This document shows, in pieces, positions 27,093 to 36,160 of a stretch of DNA of 64,000 nucleotides; position 1 is the first letter of the stretch, and every line of letters starts with the position of its first letter. The notes beneath the pieces are model-generated. The model was given only the letters and a program-made list of their open reading frames with translations. It was not told where the DNA came from and ran no database searches. Origin of the DNA: Pseudarthrobacter sp. BIM B-2242 (GTDB taxonomy: Bacteria; Actinomycetota; Actinomycetes; Actinomycetales; Micrococcaceae); the NCBI RefSeq assembly GCF_014764445.1, contig NZ_CP061721.1, forward strand, positions 2,418,001 through 2,482,000. The letters are read 5' to 3'. Both the position numbers and the translations under genes were made by a program.

Positions 27093-28802
27093 ATGACGCA
27101 GACCTCCGTACCTCCTGTCGAGGCCCGCCCAGCCCCTCTGGAGCATCCGGCGCCCGGGACGCCTGTACGCAATCTTGCAAGCCACCGGTGGATCCGCCGG
27201 CCGCAGGAAGCATTCACCGAAAGCGCCCTGCAGGAACGGCTGCTTGGCGGCATCCGTTCATGGCGCGATTATCCGACGTCGCTGCGGCTGTGGTTCTGGC
27301 TGATTCCGGCCCTCAACGCCGCGATCGGCGGCGTCCTCCGCTTTGTCCGCCTGGACATTCCGCGCAGCCTGGTGTTTGACGAGACCTACTACGTCAAGGA
27401 CGGCTATTCGCTGCTGGTGAGCGGTTACGAACGCAGCTGGCCGGAGGAGGCCAATGTCTCCTTCAACGCCGGTAACCCGGCCGTCCTGCTGGACACCCCC
27501 CAGTACGTGGTCCACCCGCCGGTCGGCAAGTGGATGATTGCGGCAGGAATGTGGCTGTTCGGGCCCGACAATCCCCTGGGCTGGCGCTTCGGCGCAGCGC
27601 TGACGGGGACCCTGTCCATCCTCCTGATCGCCCTGATCGCGCAAAAACTCTTCCAGTCCCTGACCCTTGGGGCCGTAGCCGGCCTCCTCCTGGCAGTGGA
27701 CGGACACCACCTGGTGATGTCCAGGACCTCCCTGCTGGATATTTTCCTGATGTTCTGGATCCTCGCCGCTTTCGGTGCGCTCCTGATGGACCGCGACGAC
27801 GGCCGGCGGCGGCTGGCCGCTACGCTGGGACGCCAGTCCGCCGCTGCTGCCCCGGACGGCAGGCCCTCGGTGCTTCAGCTGTTTTCCGGACCGTGGCTGG
27901 GCGTCCGCTGGTGGCGCGTGGCGGCGGGCATCTGCCTGGGCCTTGCGGTGGGCACCAAGTGGTCCGCGCTGTTCTTCATGGCTGCCTTCGGTTTGCTGAC
28001 CGTCTTCTGGGACCTGAGCGCTCGCCGGGTCGCCGGGATCCGGGGCTGGATCAGCGGCGGCCTCATCAAGGACGGAATTCCCGCTTTCCTAAGCATCGTC
28101 CCTGTTGCCGTCCTGGTGTACGTTTCCACGTGGGCCGGCTGGTTCCAATCCAAGGATGCGTACTTCCGGCACTGGGCCGACACCAACCCCTCAGTCCAGT
28201 GGGGCTGGATTCCGGGCCCGCTGCGGTCTCTGGCCCAGTACCATCTGGAAGTCTACAAGTTCCATCAGGGACTCAGCTCCGACCACCCCTACGAAGCCAG
28301 CGCCTGGAGCTGGCTGGTGATGGGGCGGCCCACGTCGTTCTTCTACGAGTCCCCCAAGCAGGGAAGCCCAGGCTGCGACGTTACCAGCTGCGCCTCGGCC
28401 ATCCTCTCAGTGGGCAATCCCCTGATCTGGTGGAGCGCCACGGTTTCGCTGGTGATCCTGCTGTTCTGGTGGGCAGGCCGCCGGGACTGGCGGGCCGGTA
28501 CCATCCTGGCCGGGGTCGGCGCGGGCTACCTCCCGTGGTTCCTGTACCCGGAACGCACCATGTTCACCTTCTACGCCGTCTCCTTTGAACCGTTCCTGGT
28601 ACTCGCCCTGACATACTCCCTCGGCCTGGCGCTCGGACGGAGGCAGGACCCGCTGTGGCGTCGGCGTTCCGGGCTCTACCTGGTGGCCCTGTTTGTGGCC
28701 GCAGCAGTTTTGCTCTCGGCATTTTTCTACCCAATCTGGACCGCGGAAATCATCCCGTACCAGGAGTGGCGGCTCCGGATGTGGATGCCGTCCTGGATCT
28801 AG
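27093..28802 (+). CDS. pmt: Polyprenyl-phosphate-mannose protein mannosyltransferase
   Basis: A 569-residue GT39 glycosyltransferase that O-mannosylates secreted proteins using polyprenyl-phosphate mannose. The first extracytoplasmic loop has LVFDETYYVKDGYSLL with the catalytic Asp-Glu pair near residue 95 and VHPPVGKWMIAAGMWLFG near 145; later come DGHHLVMSRTSLLDIFLMF and a long C-terminal helix series ending RMWMPSWI. About ten membrane segments. It likely modifies lipoproteins or secreted enzymes. Single gene, no operon partner visible. Confidence 0.93.
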   Translation: MTQTSVPPVEARPAPLEHPAPGTPVRNLASHRWIRRPQEAFTESALQERLLGGIRSWRDYPTSLRLWFWLIPALNAAIGGVLRFVRLDIPRSLVFDETYYVKDGYSLLVSGYERSWPEEANVSFNAGNPAVLLDTPQYVVHPPVGKWMIAAGMWLFGPDNPLGWRFGAALTGTLSILLIALIAQKLFQSLTLGAVAGLLLAVDGHHLVMSRTSLLDIFLMFWILAAFGALLMDRDDGRRRLAATLGRQSAAAAPDGRPSVLQLFSGPWLGVRWWRVAAGICLGLAVGTKWSALFFMAAFGLLTVFWDLSARRVAGIRGWISGGLIKDGIPAFLSIVPVAVLVYVSTWAGWFQSKDAYFRHWADTNPSVQWGWIPGPLRSLAQYHLEVYKFHQGLSSDHPYEASAWSWLVMGRPTSFFYESPKQGSPGCDVTSCASAILSVGNPLIWWSATVSLVILLFWWAGRRDWRAGTILAGVGAGYLPWFLYPERTMFTFYAVSFEPFLVLALTYSLGLALGRRQDPLWRRRSGLYLVALFVAAAVLLSAFFYPIWTAEIIPYQEWRLRMWMPSWI

Positions 28803-29054
28803 GGCAGAATGCTCGCGACCTCTGACCTGTCCAAAAATTCATCCACGTCCCGGCCGGGACTCGCCTCCAGCTTCCTTTGCCCCAATCCTGGCCCTGCCAA
28901 AGACCTGGGCAGGCCTTGTTCGACCAGCCTTCGAACACATGTCACCGAACGAGCTCTGGACCTCGAGGATCTGGCCCGGGGACGGCAGTGCGGTCTGGAA
29001 AGGTAAGGTTACGGCGCTGGACCAGCGAACAGGGCGCAGGCGGCGGAGTACATA

Positions 29055-29687
29055 TCAGCCGTCGCTCCTGGCAGGAACCGGCTTTGCGGCCACACCGAGC
29101 AGGTAATCGCCGGAGATCCGGGTGAGAGAACCAATCACCACGAGCCCGTGGTTGGCCAGTTCGTCGAGGAATTGCTGGGCGGTGAAGCGGTCCTCGGTGG
29201 GATGGTCGAACAGCCGCTGATAAGTCGGGCGGGCCAAGGCGTGAGCGGTGACCTCTTCGAAGTAGAACCGCCCGCCCGGCGCCAGGACCCTGCTGGCCTC
29301 GGCGATGGCTGCGCGCCAGTTCGGTATGTGGTGGACGATCCCGAAGTCGAACACCGCGTCATAGTCGTCGTCCCCGGCACTGAGCGCGGAACGCAGGTCG
29401 GTTGCGCTGCCTTGCGCCAGTCGCACCCGGTCACCATAACGGGCAAGGCGCCGGGCAGCGCGGTTGATCATCGCCGGGTCCAGGTCTACAGCGTCAACGC
29501 TTGCGGCGCCGAATCGTTCCAGCACCAGCTGGGACCCATAGCCTAAGCCGCAGCCGATCTCCAGCGCCCGTGCCCCGGGCAGCAACCGGCCACCCAGCCG
29601 CAGCAACACCCGGATCTCGTAGAAGCGCTGCAGCCACCGCCGGGGCGGAGAATTGACCAGAAGAGTTTCCATCCGGTTCATTAACAC
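29055..29687 (-). CDS. Class I SAM-dependent methyltransferase (paralogue of 11759)
   Basis: A 210-residue methyltransferase nearly co-linear with the copy at 11759: start MLMNRMETLLVNSPPRRWLQ, motif I ALEIGCGLGYG, VDAVDLDPAMINRAARRL, AQGSATDLR, VHHIPNWRAAIAEASRVL and GDYLLGVAAKP at the end. GTG start at 29687, as the upstream codons are not conserved. It lies 120 bases behind lpdA on the same strand, whereas the first copy is convergent to its lpdA. Substrate unknown; repeated pairing with Lpd suggests shared function. Confidence 0.86.
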   Translation of the reverse strand: MLMNRMETLLVNSPPRRWLQRFYEIRVLLRLGGRLLPGARALEIGCGLGYGSQLVLERFGAASVDAVDLDPAMINRAARRLARYGDRVRLAQGSATDLRSALSAGDDDYDAVFDFGIVHHIPNWRAAIAEASRVLAPGGRFYFEEVTAHALARPTYQRLFDHPTEDRFTAQQFLDELANHGLVVIGSLTRISGDYLLGVAAKPVPARSDG

Positions 29688-29807
29688 CGTTAGCCGTCCC
29701 TTCGTCCAAACGATGTGGGTGAGTCAACGACAGCCACCTGGGACGACCGGGGTGGCAACACGGCGATGGTGAAGCCCGTCCGCAGAGTCGAACCGAGCAG
29801 ACGTCGT

Positions 29808-31175
29808 TCAACCGTGGGCGTGCAAGGGTTTGCCCGCCAAGGCGAGGGCAGCCTCACTGATGGCGTCGTTCTGGGTGGGGTGGGCGTGTACCAGGTTCGC
29901 GACGTCCTCGGGATAGGCCTCCCAGTTGACCATCAGCTGGCCCTCCCCGATCAGCTCACTGACACGGGCGCCGAGCATGTGCACCCCAACGATCGGGCCC
30001 TTCTTTTGACGGATAAGTTTGATGAAGCCCGCGGTCTGCAGCATCTGGCTTTTTGCGTTCCCGCCAAGGTTGTACTCGACCGTCTCGACGCCGTCGGCGC
30101 GGAACTGTTCCTTCGCCTGGGCCTCCGTGAGGCCGACAGAGCCGGCCTGGGGTTCCGAGTAGGTCACACGCGGGATGCCCGATTCGATGATGGGTGCCGG
30201 GTTCAGGCCGACGATCTCTTCGGCGACGAAAATCCCGTGCTGGAAGCCCCGGTGGGCCAGCTGAAGGCCGGGCACGATGTCCCCGATGGCATAGACGTTG
30301 CCGACCCCGGTGTGCAGCCGGTCGTTGGTGGGCACGAAGCCGCGCTCCATGGGGATGCCGGCTTCTTCGTAGCCGAGGTTTGCTGTGGAGGGGCCACGGC
30401 CCACCGCCACGAGCAACACCTCGGCCTCCAAAGTTTTCCCGTCCTGGGTGGTGACGGTGACGCTGTTATCGTTCTGGGTAACGCCGGCGAACATCGTGTT
30501 GGTGAGAAATTTGATGCGGCGTTTGGTGAAGGCCCGCTGCAGTCCCTTGGACAGGGATTCGTCCTCGTTGGCGATGAGGCGCGGGAGGGCCTCGACGATG
30601 GTCACTTCCGTGCCGAAGGAAGCCCAGACGGAAGCGAATTCCACGCCAATGACGCCGCCGCCGAGGATGATCGCGCTCTTGGGTACGAAATCTAGTTCGA
30701 GTGCCTGTTCGGAGGTGATGACCCGGCCGCCGATCTCCAGACCGGGCAGGGACTTGGCACAGGACCCGGTTGCCAGCACGATGTTTTTGCCCTGGTAGCA
30801 GGTGCCGTTGACTTCCACCGTGTCGGGGCCGGCCAGCGTGCCCCATCCCTGGATCAGGTCGATACTGCGGGAAGCCACCAGGCCCTGGAGCCCTTTAAAC
30901 AGCCGGGCAACGACGCCTTCCTTGAACTTTGTCACACCGGCCATGTCGATACGGCCCAAGGTGCTTTCGACGCCGAATGCTTCGCTTTCACGGATGGTGT
31001 CCACGATTTCCGCCGAGTGCAGCAGGGCCTTGGTGGGGATGCAACCGCGGTGCAGGCAGGTCCCGCCGAGCTTGTCGCCCTCAACGAGGGCCACCTTCAT
31101 GCCCAGCTGCACCCCGCGCAGAGCAGCTGCATAACCGGCGCTGCCACCTCCGAGGACTACGAGATCATGGGCCAT
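29808..31175 (-). CDS. lpdA: Dihydrolipoyl dehydrogenase (second copy)
   Basis: A 455-residue flavoprotein with the same motifs as the 12630 gene: GGGSAGYAAALRG, GGTCLHRGC (redox cysteines 40 and 45), ILGGGVIGVEFAS and HAHPTQNDAISEA. The ATG at 31175 follows GGAGG with suitable spacing; an earlier in-frame start at 31226 adds a leader absent from the paralogue. It heads a minus-strand run with the methyltransferase and lies downstream of lgt. No lipoyl-dependent complex genes occur in the window. Confidence 0.95.
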   Translation of the reverse strand: MAHDLVVLGGGSAGYAAALRGVQLGMKVALVEGDKLGGTCLHRGCIPTKALLHSAEIVDTIRESEAFGVESTLGRIDMAGVTKFKEGVVARLFKGLQGLVASRSIDLIQGWGTLAGPDTVEVNGTCYQGKNIVLATGSCAKSLPGLEIGGRVITSEQALELDFVPKSAIILGGGVIGVEFASVWASFGTEVTIVEALPRLIANEDESLSKGLQRAFTKRRIKFLTNTMFAGVTQNDNSVTVTTQDGKTLEAEVLLVAVGRGPSTANLGYEEAGIPMERGFVPTNDRLHTGVGNVYAIGDIVPGLQLAHRGFQHGIFVAEEIVGLNPAPIIESGIPRVTYSEPQAGSVGLTEAQAKEQFRADGVETVEYNLGGNAKSQMLQTAGFIKLIRQKKGPIVGVHMLGARVSELIGEGQLMVNWEAYPEDVANLVHAHPTQNDAISEAALALAGKPLHAHG

Positions 31176-31330
31176 AATTTTCCTCCCGATCCAGTACGTG
31201 AGCTGTTTCCCGATATTATTGCCCAAGGCCGATCTTTCGGGGAGTCCTTTCCGGGATTTCGTGGTTGTGGGTTGGCAGTTGTGTTCAATCGCTTACCACG
31301 GCAGCTGCGGCACCCGTTATCGCCGCACTT

Positions 31331-32212
31331 TCAGCGTGCGGGGTGCGGTAGCGTGCCGCCGGTTTCGACTTTTGACCGTGCCCGGGATCTGAGGGTTTGG
31401 AAGAGTGCCAGCCCGGTGACGAGGACAAGCCCGGCTACCCAGGTGTTGACGCGTGCACCGAGGATCGTGTTGGCAGGATCGGAGCGCATCAATTCGAGAG
31501 CAAACCGGCCGGCCGTGTAAAAGACGAGGTAGAGGGAGAAGACCGCTCCGGCGCCGAGGCTGTATTTGCGGTCCAGGATTATCAGCAGTGCCGCCGCGGC
31601 CAGGCACCAGAGGGATTCGTAGAGGAAGGTCGGGTGGAAGTAGCCGATGACCTCAGGGGCGCCTTCAGGGGAAGTAATTGCCTTCCCTGTGGTGGAGTCC
31701 ATGGCGTGGATTTGCAACTTCCATGGCAGATCCGTGGGGGCGCCGTAAATTTCGTTGTTGAACCAGTTTCCCCACCTGCCCAGGGCCTGCGCCAGGAGCA
31801 GTCCAGGGGCGGCGGCGTCAACGAATGCAGCGAAGGGGACTCCGGTGCGGCGGGAACCAATGGCTGCCCCGACGAGGCCGAGGGCGACCGCACCCCAGAT
31901 CCCAAGTCCGCCTTCCCAGATCCGCAGGCTGCCCCAGGGGTCCTTGCCCGGCCCGAAGTACAGCTGGTTATCGGTGATCACATGGTAAAGCCTGCCGCCG
32001 ACGATGCCGAAGGGAACGGCCCACATCACGATGTCCAGGGCCTGTTCGGAGGTGCCTCCCCTTGCTGTGAGGCGGCGGACGGTCAGCCAGGTGCCGACGA
32101 CGATGCCCGCCAGGATGCACAGCGCGTAGAAGCGTATCGTCAGCGGGCCCAGTGCGAAGGCGCTCAGTGTCGGGGAAGGCAGGAAGAGATCCGGCGTTGA
32201 TAACGGTTGCAT
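31331..32212 (-). CDS. lgt: Prolipoprotein diacylglyceryl transferase
   Basis: Lgt transfers diacylglycerol to the lipobox cysteine of prolipoproteins. The 293-residue protein has seven predicted helices with GGRLYHVITDN near residue 72, the signature GRWGNWFNNEIYGAPTDLPW near 143-162, and FHPTFLYESLW near 191. Unusual in being next to cytochrome c maturation genes rather than the trp or core locus, implying an accessory Lgt for the TlpA-like lipoproteins. ATG at 32212; a hairpin at 32325 separates it from ccsB. Confidence 0.94.
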   Translation of the reverse strand: MQPLSTPDLFLPSPTLSAFALGPLTIRFYALCILAGIVVGTWLTVRRLTARGGTSEQALDIVMWAVPFGIVGGRLYHVITDNQLYFGPGKDPWGSLRIWEGGLGIWGAVALGLVGAAIGSRRTGVPFAAFVDAAAPGLLLAQALGRWGNWFNNEIYGAPTDLPWKLQIHAMDSTTGKAITSPEGAPEVIGYFHPTFLYESLWCLAAAALLIILDRKYSLGAGAVFSLYLVFYTAGRFALELMRSDPANTILGARVNTWVAGLVLVTGLALFQTLRSRARSKVETGGTLPHPAR

Positions 32213-32324
32213 GGCTCCGGTTCGCTCAGCGTCGTGGCGGGTAGGGAAATCCTGCGGCGGTAATCGTTCTCGGCACGGAGCGGCAGGTCAGTGGAAAGGC
32301 GCCCTCGGCTCCATGCCCTGGACT

Positions 32325-32347
32325 GGCCGCAGCCGGCTGCTGCGGCC
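32325..32347 (-). terminator. Hairpin after ccsB
   Basis: GGCCGCAGC at 32325-32333 pairs perfectly with GCTGCGGCC at 32339-32347 around a five-base loop, 22 bases past the ccsB stop on the minus strand. No T-run. Confidence 0.55.
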
Positions 32348-32368
32348 CTGCCGGCGCCTAGGGTGAGA

Positions 32369-33481
32369 TCACAGGCCGGAGTAGGAGTGCAGGCCGTTGA
32401 AGAACTGGTTCACGATGGTGAAGTTGAAGACCACGCACAGGTAGCCGACGATGGACAGCCACGCGGCGCGGGTTCCGGTCCAGCCGCGTGTGGCACGGGC
32501 GTGGAGGTAGCCGGCGTAAACCACCCAGATGACGAAGGTCCAGACTTCCTTGGTGTCCCAGCCCCAGAACCGGCCCCAGGCTTTTTCGGCCCAGATCGCA
32601 CCAAACATCAGGGTAAAGGTCCAGCCAATGAACCCGAGCGCGTTGATGCGGTAAGAGAGGTTCTCCAGGCTCAGCGCCGACGGGACGACGCGCATGAACC
32701 CAAGCCTGGCCGCGCCTCCCGCGGCGACAGTTTTCTGCCGGCGGGACTGGACCAGCTGCAGGGCGGACAGCGCGAAGGTCAGGGTGAACAGGGCCGATGA
32801 GAGAACGGCGATGGAGACGTGGATGATCAGCCAGTAGCTTTGCAGGGCGGGAACGAGGTGGCCCACGGGAGTCCAGTACGCCACCGAGGCGGCGACCTGC
32901 ATGATGATGACCAGGCCGATCACGAAGGTGCCCAGGAACCGCAGGTCACGGCGGATCAGCGCGAGCAGAAACACCGCTGCGACGACGAAGGCGCCGGTGG
33001 TGAGGAATTCGTACATGTTGCCCCAGGGAACCCGGCCCGCACCGAGGGCCCGGGTCACCACCCCGGCGCCGTGGATCAGGGCGCCCAGCATGGTCAGGGC
33101 TACACCGACGCGCGCGGGCATGCGCCGGGCGGGGGCGTAGTCCATGTCGGTCCCGGCAGTTCGTCCTGCGCCGGCTGCGTCTTCTCCTGTCCGGTGCGCT
33201 GCTGAGCTGGGGCGTTCAGCAAAGCCAGCCGGCCCGCCGACGCCGGAAGCCGCCCGGTCCCCGGACGCGCGGGCACTGGTTCCGGCGCTGATCGGAACCC
33301 TGGCGGGTGCGGAGGCTTGAGCGGGCGCGGCTGTTGCGGCTTTGAGGTCCACCGCACGCAGGGTCCTGCTGCTGCGGGCCAGGTCCCAGGCGAATGCGAT
33401 GAACGCCACGGTGTAGGTGCCTGCGGCCAGGAGCATGAACAGCTCGCTGTACTGGCCCATGATTTCGTTGATCTCAGGCAT
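32369..33481 (-). CDS. ccsB: Cytochrome c biogenesis protein CcsB/ResC
   Basis: A 370-residue haem-handling partner of ResB. After an N-terminal helix (LFMLLAAGTYTVAFIAFAW) there is a long low-complexity cytoplasmic insert to about residue 120, then the conserved CcsA-type core with VPWGNMYEFL, the WWD-like haem segment FWGWDTKEVWTFVIW and VNQFFNGLHSYSGL at the end. Conserved His residues lie in VIIMQ and YWLIIHVSIA helices. The ATG overlaps the resB stop (TAATG), so the pair is coupled. Confidence 0.94.
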   Translation of the reverse strand: MPEINEIMGQYSELFMLLAAGTYTVAFIAFAWDLARSSRTLRAVDLKAATAAPAQASAPARVPISAGTSARASGDRAASGVGGPAGFAERPSSAAHRTGEDAAGAGRTAGTDMDYAPARRMPARVGVALTMLGALIHGAGVVTRALGAGRVPWGNMYEFLTTGAFVVAAVFLLALIRRDLRFLGTFVIGLVIIMQVAASVAYWTPVGHLVPALQSYWLIIHVSIAVLSSALFTLTFALSALQLVQSRRQKTVAAGGAARLGFMRVVPSALSLENLSYRINALGFIGWTFTLMFGAIWAEKAWGRFWGWDTKEVWTFVIWVVYAGYLHARATRGWTGTRAAWLSIVGYLCVVFNFTIVNQFFNGLHSYSGL

Positions 33482-35133
33482 TAGTGCTCCTTCGGTGAGC
33501 GGGCAGGGACGGCGGCGGCAGCGGCGGGGTCGGACTCTGCCAGGTTCCAGCGGGCGGCGAGGCGGGCACGGATCGCGGCGGCTTCGGGCGCGAGCCTGTG
33601 GTCTTCTCCGCGGGCCAGCAGCCCGTATTCGATCATCGTGCGGCCGTCCACGTGGGCGCCGGCACGGAGCCAGACGCGGCGACGGTTCACATACAGGGAG
33701 ACGATCAGCCCCGCGACGGCGGCCAGGGAGAAGATGAGAACCCCCTCCTGCCCGGGGACCGTGCGGATGTCCACCCCGATATAGCGTTTGAGCCCGTCGA
33801 AGCTGATCGAGCCTTTACCCTCCGGGAGGGTGTAGCTCTGCCCTGCGTCCAGGACAATGCCGCCGGCGGGAAGATCCCGGCCGTTGAGCTGGGTGAGGTT
33901 CTGCACGTCCAGGTTGTAGACGTTCTGGGGTTTCCCGGTGTCCAGCCCGAGGTCACCGTAGTAGGAGTTCAGGTTCAGTTGTGGGTTCAGCGGGTCCGGG
34001 TCGAAGCTGTAGGACACACCCTCCTGGTTCTTGATGGCCGAGGGCAGGAAGAACCCGACGAAACCCAGCTGGGAAGGTGACGCGTCCGGGGCCTTGAGGA
34101 CAATGCTGGAGGTGTAGACGGCGTCGTTGGGGACGGAGACGACGGGGCCGCTGAACGCGGTGTTCCCGTCCCCGTCCTTGACGGTGACGATGGGTGCGTA
34201 GCCGTTGCCCACCAGGAAGATGCCCGTTCCGCCGAAGTAGACCGGTTCGTTGACTTTCAGGACCTGCTGTTGCGGGGCGGCGTCAGGGCTTTCCCGGGTC
34301 GTCACGGCGGCTTTGAAGTCGATGGGCTGACCGAACTGCCGGGTGGATTCGCGGTCGAAGCGGACCTCGAACTTGTCCAGCGTGATGGCGAACGGGTCCA
34401 GCCAGTCGGACTGGAAGTTGGTTCCGGGGGTGAAGTTGTCGTAGCCGACGAGGGTGTTGACGAAGGTGTCGCCTTCGATGATGATTTTTTGGCCCCGGTA
34501 GCCGAACAATCCGCCGATGGCCACGGAAACCAGCACGCCGATCAGGGCGGTGTGGAAGACGAGGTTGCCGACCTCCCGTAGCAGCCCCCGTTCAGCCCCC
34601 AGTGAGGGCATCGCGGCGTCGGCGTCCCGGATATCGACCCGGTAGCCGCGTTTTTTCAAAACGTCCGCTGCGTCCCGGATGGCGTCGCCCGGGCTGACAC
34701 CGGATTCCGCCGGCAGGACGAGCGTGCCGTATTCGGGCAGCCGGGAGAGCCGACGCGGGGTGCGGGGCGGGGCTGAGCGCAGGGCCTTCCAGTGGGCCCG
34801 TGCCCTGGGTATCACGCAGCCGATGAGGGAGATGAACAACAGGATGTAGATCGCGGAGAACCAGGCCGAGGAATAGACATCGAAGAGCTGGAGTGAGTCA
34901 AGGATTTTTCCGTACTCCGGGCGGTCCTTGATGTATTGGGTCACCAGGGCAGGGTTCGCAGGACGCTGCGGGAACAACGAGCCGGGCACAGCGACCACGG
35001 CCAGCAGCAGCAGGAGAAAGATTGCGGTCCGCATGCTTGTCAGCTGCGTCCACGCCCAGCGCAGCATCCCGGCGGGACCCAGCGGCGGCGGGACCGGGCC
35101 TGCCGCAGTCTCCGGCGCGTCAGATAAGGACAT
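33481..35133 (-). CDS. resB: Cytochrome c biogenesis protein ResB
   Basis: A 550-residue complete ResB: helix and PGSLFPQRP motif near residues 45-60, SAIYILLFISLIGCVIPRAR, the third helix before FGYRGQKIIIEGD, the extracytoplasmic domain, and a final helix (GVLIFSLAAVAGLIVSLYVN) near residue 455 followed by a cytoplasmic tail. The ATG at 35133 gives MSLSDAPE; the frame extends to 35169 without a better start. Coupled to ccsB and divergent from the TlpA-like gene, with a symmetric site at 35187 in the spacer. Confidence 0.94.
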   Translation of the reverse strand: MSLSDAPETAAGPVPPPLGPAGMLRWAWTQLTSMRTAIFLLLLLAVVAVPGSLFPQRPANPALVTQYIKDRPEYGKILDSLQLFDVYSSAWFSAIYILLFISLIGCVIPRARAHWKALRSAPPRTPRRLSRLPEYGTLVLPAESGVSPGDAIRDAADVLKKRGYRVDIRDADAAMPSLGAERGLLREVGNLVFHTALIGVLVSVAIGGLFGYRGQKIIIEGDTFVNTLVGYDNFTPGTNFQSDWLDPFAITLDKFEVRFDRESTRQFGQPIDFKAAVTTRESPDAAPQQQVLKVNEPVYFGGTGIFLVGNGYAPIVTVKDGDGNTAFSGPVVSVPNDAVYTSSIVLKAPDASPSQLGFVGFFLPSAIKNQEGVSYSFDPDPLNPQLNLNSYYGDLGLDTGKPQNVYNLDVQNLTQLNGRDLPAGGIVLDAGQSYTLPEGKGSISFDGLKRYIGVDIRTVPGQEGVLIFSLAAVAGLIVSLYVNRRRVWLRAGAHVDGRTMIEYGLLARGEDHRLAPEAAAIRARLAARWNLAESDPAAAAAVPARSPKEH

Positions 35134-35186
35134 CACTGCCTTCCAATCGGGATGAACAAGAGCTCGCACGGTCTGCAGACCGCAGT

Positions 35187-35203
35187 TTCTACCTTACGTA
35201 GAA
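35187..35203. promoter_or_regulatory. CTAC-N5-GTAG symmetric site upstream of resB
   Basis: TTCTAC and GTAGAA flank five bases (35187-35203) in the resB/tlpA divergent spacer. A matching CTAC-N5-GTAG site lies at 57359-57371 in the copper region. Possibly a CopY/BlaI-type operator; this is inference. Confidence 0.5.
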
Positions 35204-35430
35204 TTAGTACCAGGTGGGTGGCCACGCCTTCCGAGCGCCCTCCTGATAATATCGCCTAAAGACGATTGCACCGGTTCCGGTTAAGTCCCTCTGCCCGAAG
35301 TTCTCACGGAATACGGGGGCGGGCCGGGAACGGCTTCTGCAGGTGCGTGCCTTAGCCGGCTGGCTTGATCCGCCAGGGAAGCAGTGGGCGTGACGATCAG
35401 CCGGAAACCCGACAAACGAGGAAGTCATCC

Positions 35431-36039
35431 ATGAACACCCCATCCGGCGGCGGCCTGGCCCGGCGCAGCATCCTGACAGGATTGGCCGCGGCGGCCTTCC
35501 TCGGCCTGGCCGCCTGCGCGGGACCTGACCCCCTCGCCCAGCAGGCAGCGGCAGGGGATAACAAGAACTACATTGCCGGTGACGGATCGGTGCAGGAATA
35601 CGCTGAGGAATCACGCAGCGCTCCTGTGGCCTTGAACGCGACCCTCTATGACGGCACCCCTGTCAGTTCCACGGACTGGGCCGGCACTGTGACGGTACTC
35701 AATTTCTGGTACGCGGCGTGCGCCCCGTGCCGCGTTGAGGCCCCGCACCTGGAAGCGCTGTACCAGGAGTTTGCCCCGCAGGGAGTTTTGTTCTACGGCA
35801 TCAACGTCCGGGATGAAAAGCCCACGGCGGAAGCCTTCGAGCGGACCTTCGGCGTGACCTATCCAAGCGTGCAGGACAAGGACGGGAAGGTGCTGCTCGC
35901 CATGACCCGCTTCGTTCCGCCCCAGGCGGTCCCAACCACCCTCGTGCTGGACAAGCAAGGCCGTGTCGCGGCCAGAATCCTGGGCGGACTGGACAAAAGC
36001 ACCCTGAAAGCCCTGATCACTTCCACACTCGAAGCCTAA
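35431..36039 (+). CDS. TlpA/ResA-like thioredoxin lipoprotein (second copy)
   Basis: A 202-residue lipoprotein oxidoreductase. Signal peptide with lipobox LGLAAC, a GDNKNYIAGDGSV stretch identical to the copy at 5591, active site WYAACAPCRVE near residue 97, and PTTLVLDKQGRVAARIL. Preceded by GAGGAAG. Here it is divergent from resB instead of adjacent to ccdA, but the ResB/CcsB/ResA trio is complete. It should reduce apocytochrome c outside the membrane. Confidence 0.93.
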   Translation: MNTPSGGGLARRSILTGLAAAAFLGLAACAGPDPLAQQAAAGDNKNYIAGDGSVQEYAEESRSAPVALNATLYDGTPVSSTDWAGTVTVLNFWYAACAPCRVEAPHLEALYQEFAPQGVLFYGINVRDEKPTAEAFERTFGVTYPSVQDKDGKVLLAMTRFVPPQAVPTTLVLDKQGRVAARILGGLDKSTLKALITSTLEA

Positions 36040-36160
36040 GAAAAGCTATGACGCTCCCGGCTTGGCGTTCCGAGCGGGCCGGTACGCTGGGATTCCCGAA
36101 GCGCCCGGGCCGCCTCAACGCCGGCCATGCCGGGGCGGCACGAGAGAAGGCTGGTCCATC

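Noticed and set aside
28803..29054. Short frames after pmt
   Set aside because: No domain or codon bias; spacer only.
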